Source of the DNA: Thysanoteuthis rhombus
Lineage: Eukaryota; Mollusca; Cephalopoda; Oegopsida; Thysanoteuthidae
Reading direction: 5' to 3'
DNA length: 64,000 nucleotides
NCBI GenBank assembly: GCA_963457665.1
Contig: OY735207.1
Span: 37,876,816-37,940,815 of the forward strand
Within the stretch, counting starts at the first letter, position 1, and each line of letters starts with the position of its first letter. The position numbers were made by a program, and so were the translations under genes. This document shows, one piece after another, positions 61,641-64,000 of the stretch. The notes beneath the pieces are model-generated. The model did not search any database and had not been told where the DNA came from. It saw only the letters and a list, made by a program, of their open reading frames with translations.

Positions 61641-61904
61641 GACCGAAAAGAGTTTTAGACGCATCCGAAAGCTTAACACAAAACTTCTTCATAAGCTCCC
61701 TCTACGAACGACTCTCAATTTACTGAACCCAGGTCTACCCACACACTCTGGTGATGGACTCCTTCGTGAGTCTATTGTACCAGCAGAAATAAAAGACAGT
61801 TTTTGTTAAGCCTTGAATTCGTCCTTGCTCTTTTCCTTTCCTCGGTACTCAATACTAACGTATCTTACAAGCGTATCTTGTAACGTATCTTAAAAGCGTG
61901 AAGA

Positions 61905-62102
61905 ATGTCGTACTATAAGCCGTTGCCCATTGACGAAGACACGCTTCAGTACACATCATCCAATCAAGATTCTACTGTAAATGTGTTCAATGCAATGGTG
62001 TTATGGATAGGAGGTCGAACACTGAAATCTCAAGATGTACAGCAAGCTTGGATGAATTGTGGTGGACAGTTAAACTACAATATCTTTATTTCTATTAAAT
62101 AG
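61905..62102 (+). other. Unrecognised 65-codon open frame in a less AT-rich block
   Basis: ATG to TAG. The frame reads M-S-Y-Y-K-P-L-P-I-D-E-D-T-L-Q-Y and later Q-D-V-Q-Q-A-W-M-N-C-G-G. Residue use is varied rather than low-complexity, and the block 61640-62430 has a visibly different base composition from its surroundings. No family is recognised and no clear donor site follows. Three copies of 'cgtatctta/g' lie just upstream (61858-61896). It may be a fragment of a repeat or a first exon; I cannot decide. Confidence 0.2.
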
Positions 62103-62437
62103 TCAATCATTATTTACTAGTATTTTCTTCCATCTTAGTTTTTTGGTTATATCTTATTGCAACTTTACTCCGGCCGTCAAACAGCGACAGTATGCAAATG
62201 AAATGAAGGATAAGCTCTCATTTAGGCTCGAACACGAGCCCCTTTGGCCACAGGGAAGCTTGGTTATACGTACTAGCTATACTTACTGACTGACAGAAGA
62301 TTAGATCTAACTTTTGAACCTTTAATTTCGTGGATTTTTCACATTTCGGAACCTCAGTATCAATCCGAATCGAAGGACTCTTGTGTCAAATTCACAAAAT
62401 AATGGCAGCAGATTCAAAACATGCTGGACCATGAGAC

Positions 62438-63345
62438 TCCATCATCATCATCTTTTTAGAGTCTGTTGTTGGACCCCCCCCCCCAGGATTCGCCAGACGT
62501 CTCCGTTATGGGCGTCGCGAAGACAATACTTTCTGAACTTGTCTAGTTCCTCACGCCATCTTGGATTTTGCCAGCCTCAGTTGCACATGTGATCTCTGGG
62601 GATTCATGTTGTGAGTCAGGATGTCCATCAGTTGTCTGACATTCTTGCAACGTGACCAACCCATTGCCATTTGAGTTTTCTCATGGTTTCCATGATATCT
62701 CAAACTCCTCTTTTTCTCCAATGTACTGTACTGTCTTGTGATCGCTCCGTGTGATGTTGAGCATGATTCTCTCATGTGCATGTTTCACGGTTCTCAGTTT
62801 GAGGGTCAATCATTTAATTAAGTTCCATTTTCAATTCCATATGTGACCATCAGGAGGATGCATTGCTTTTAGACCTTTCTTTTTAAGACTAATGGGATGT
62901 TCTTGTTCGTAAAAGGCTGAACTTGCTCTACTAAAGGCTTGCCATCCTAGAGTGATTCTTCGCTTGATTTCGTCTCCTCTTGAGTGTTTTATAGAGATTC
63001 GTCATCCTAGGTAGATGTAGTGGTCTACTTTTTCGAAGCCTGCGTTTTCAAGTTGGATTTTTGTGTCTTTTTCAACTTGTTTGATGTAGATGACATTTGT
63101 TTTGCTGAAGTTCATGTGAAAGCCAACTTTTTTGATCTCTTCTTTTAGTTCGTCTAGCATTACTTGGGGACCGTGAAGGTTTTTTTTGCAAAAAGGACGA
63201 TTTCGTCTTAAAATCTGAGGTTTCTTATGTATTCGCCGTCTATTCTAAATTCTTCATTTTTCGACTTTTGATTTCGGAAAATCATCTCAAGTCAGAAGTT
63301 TCGGTGAGCTGGTATCACCTTGTCGTACTCCGTGCTATGTTGATA
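62438..63345 (-). mobile_element. RTE-type LINE fragment: reverse transcriptase 3' half and tail
   Basis: On the minus strand G-V-R-Q-G-D-T-S-S-P-K-L-L is the conserved RT block, followed by E-F-R-I-D-G-E-Y-I and a decayed catalytic box reading R-F-stop-D-E-I-V-L-F-A where R-F-A-D-D-I is expected. Next come L-K-E-E-I-K-K-V-G-F-H-M-N-F-S-K-T, D-H-Y-I-Y-L-G and E-I-K-R-R-I. The reading then decays through the H-I-W thumb area, and N-G-N-G-L-V-T matches the usual W-x-G-H-V-x-R region. The element ends at a (TCATCA)n tract on the + strand, i.e. a (TGATGA)n 3' tail, as RTE elements have. Stops, including one in the catalytic motif, show it is dead. Confidence 0.8.
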
Positions 63346-64000
63346 TATATATATTGAAAGACTTTTACATATACAGGGTCTATCAAGCCACGAATTAGAG
63401 AGGTACATCCTTTATCAGATGATACATATTTTCCTTGAAATGCAGAAGCTATGTATTTTACCAACCCATTAAACTGGTCTTCACCAGGGTATCTGTTCTC
63501 TGCCAAACTTTTTAATCTACTGTTTTCGGCAACATAGATCATAATCGCATTTTTTAATTCTCAACCATTAATCCAACTAAACCCCCCGTCACTCATTTTT
63601 ATTATTGCTGCTTTTATATCCTCGCACCCTCGTTTATATTGTCTCCCCCCTTTCTTTCTCTCTATCTTAAAAAAAAAAAGAAAAAGAAAAGACTTATTCC
63701 TATCTATTATTATTTTCCGCTTTAGGATGAACATCGATTATTTCTGGCGCGTTTCATTTCAATTAAATCCGTTATTAAATTTTGATCTAGCGAGATCCCC
63801 AGATGTATACGTATCAGCATGATTACCTCACGTTTGGGTGGAGGGGATAAAGTAGCTTTCTGGGATCATGATTGTAGCTCTTTTTTTTTTAAAAAAGCAA
63901 GGTCAAATTCATAAAATTCCTCTCACAGTTCGTAATCGATTGATCGCAAGGTTAGCGTGCAAAAAGTCTTGCTTTGAGAAAGTGTTGAAGGAGAAGCCGT

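Overview
This is a 64 kb piece of an animal nuclear genome. It is AT-rich and intron-dominated, with no bacterial-style gene packing. The only gene I can name with confidence is the 3' two-thirds of an MPPE1 / PGAP5 orthologue (GPI-anchor ethanolamine-phosphate phosphodiesterase). It lies on the + strand in seven coding exons from 23202 to 52916. The exons total 303 codons plus the stop, and all splice junctions are GT-AG and phase-compatible. The 5' exons (signal anchor and first D-x-H metal motif) were not found and probably lie upstream of the window. Introns of 1.2 to 12.5 kb, decayed transposons (Penelope-like, RTE, mariner, hAT-like), tRNA-like SINEs and long (AT)n, (GT)n and (CT)n tracts suggest an invertebrate, perhaps a lophotrochozoan such as a mollusc. 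The species cannot be fixed from sequence alone.

Layout. 1-23.2 kb is upstream intron or intergenic DNA. It holds two related 38-40 bp minisatellite arrays (6.5-7.3 kb and 22.3-22.9 kb), a pyrimidine-rich 44 bp array family, a Penelope-like element relic (14.39-15.65 kb), a restriction-like-endonuclease retrotransposon fragment (17.56-17.91 kb, minus) and hAT-like debris. 23.2-52.9 kb is the MPPE1 gene body. Its introns carry a nearly full-length dead mariner (27.23-28.09 kb), RTE tails, a SINE cluster (30-32 kb and 43 kb), a second LINE tail (44.1-44.4 kb) and a possible minus-strand terminal exon of an unidentified gene (25.45-25.78 kb). 52.9-64 kb is the MPPE1 3' UTR followed by repeat-rich intergenic DNA. 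It includes a foldback element and a 0.9 kb minus-strand RTE fragment with a recognisable reverse transcriptase region.

The most striking observation is a nearly complete type I hammerhead ribozyme fold at 15568-15623, about 0.4 kb downstream of the GIY-YIG part of the Penelope-like relic, where such ribozymes sit in this retroelement class. Other items worth checking are the minus-strand open exon in the MPPE1 intron, the 44 bp pyrimidine arrays bracketed by the same ~30 bp direct repeat at dispersed loci, and a dispersed repeat in which two diverged copies keep the same ~70-codon open frame with only multiple-of-three length changes.
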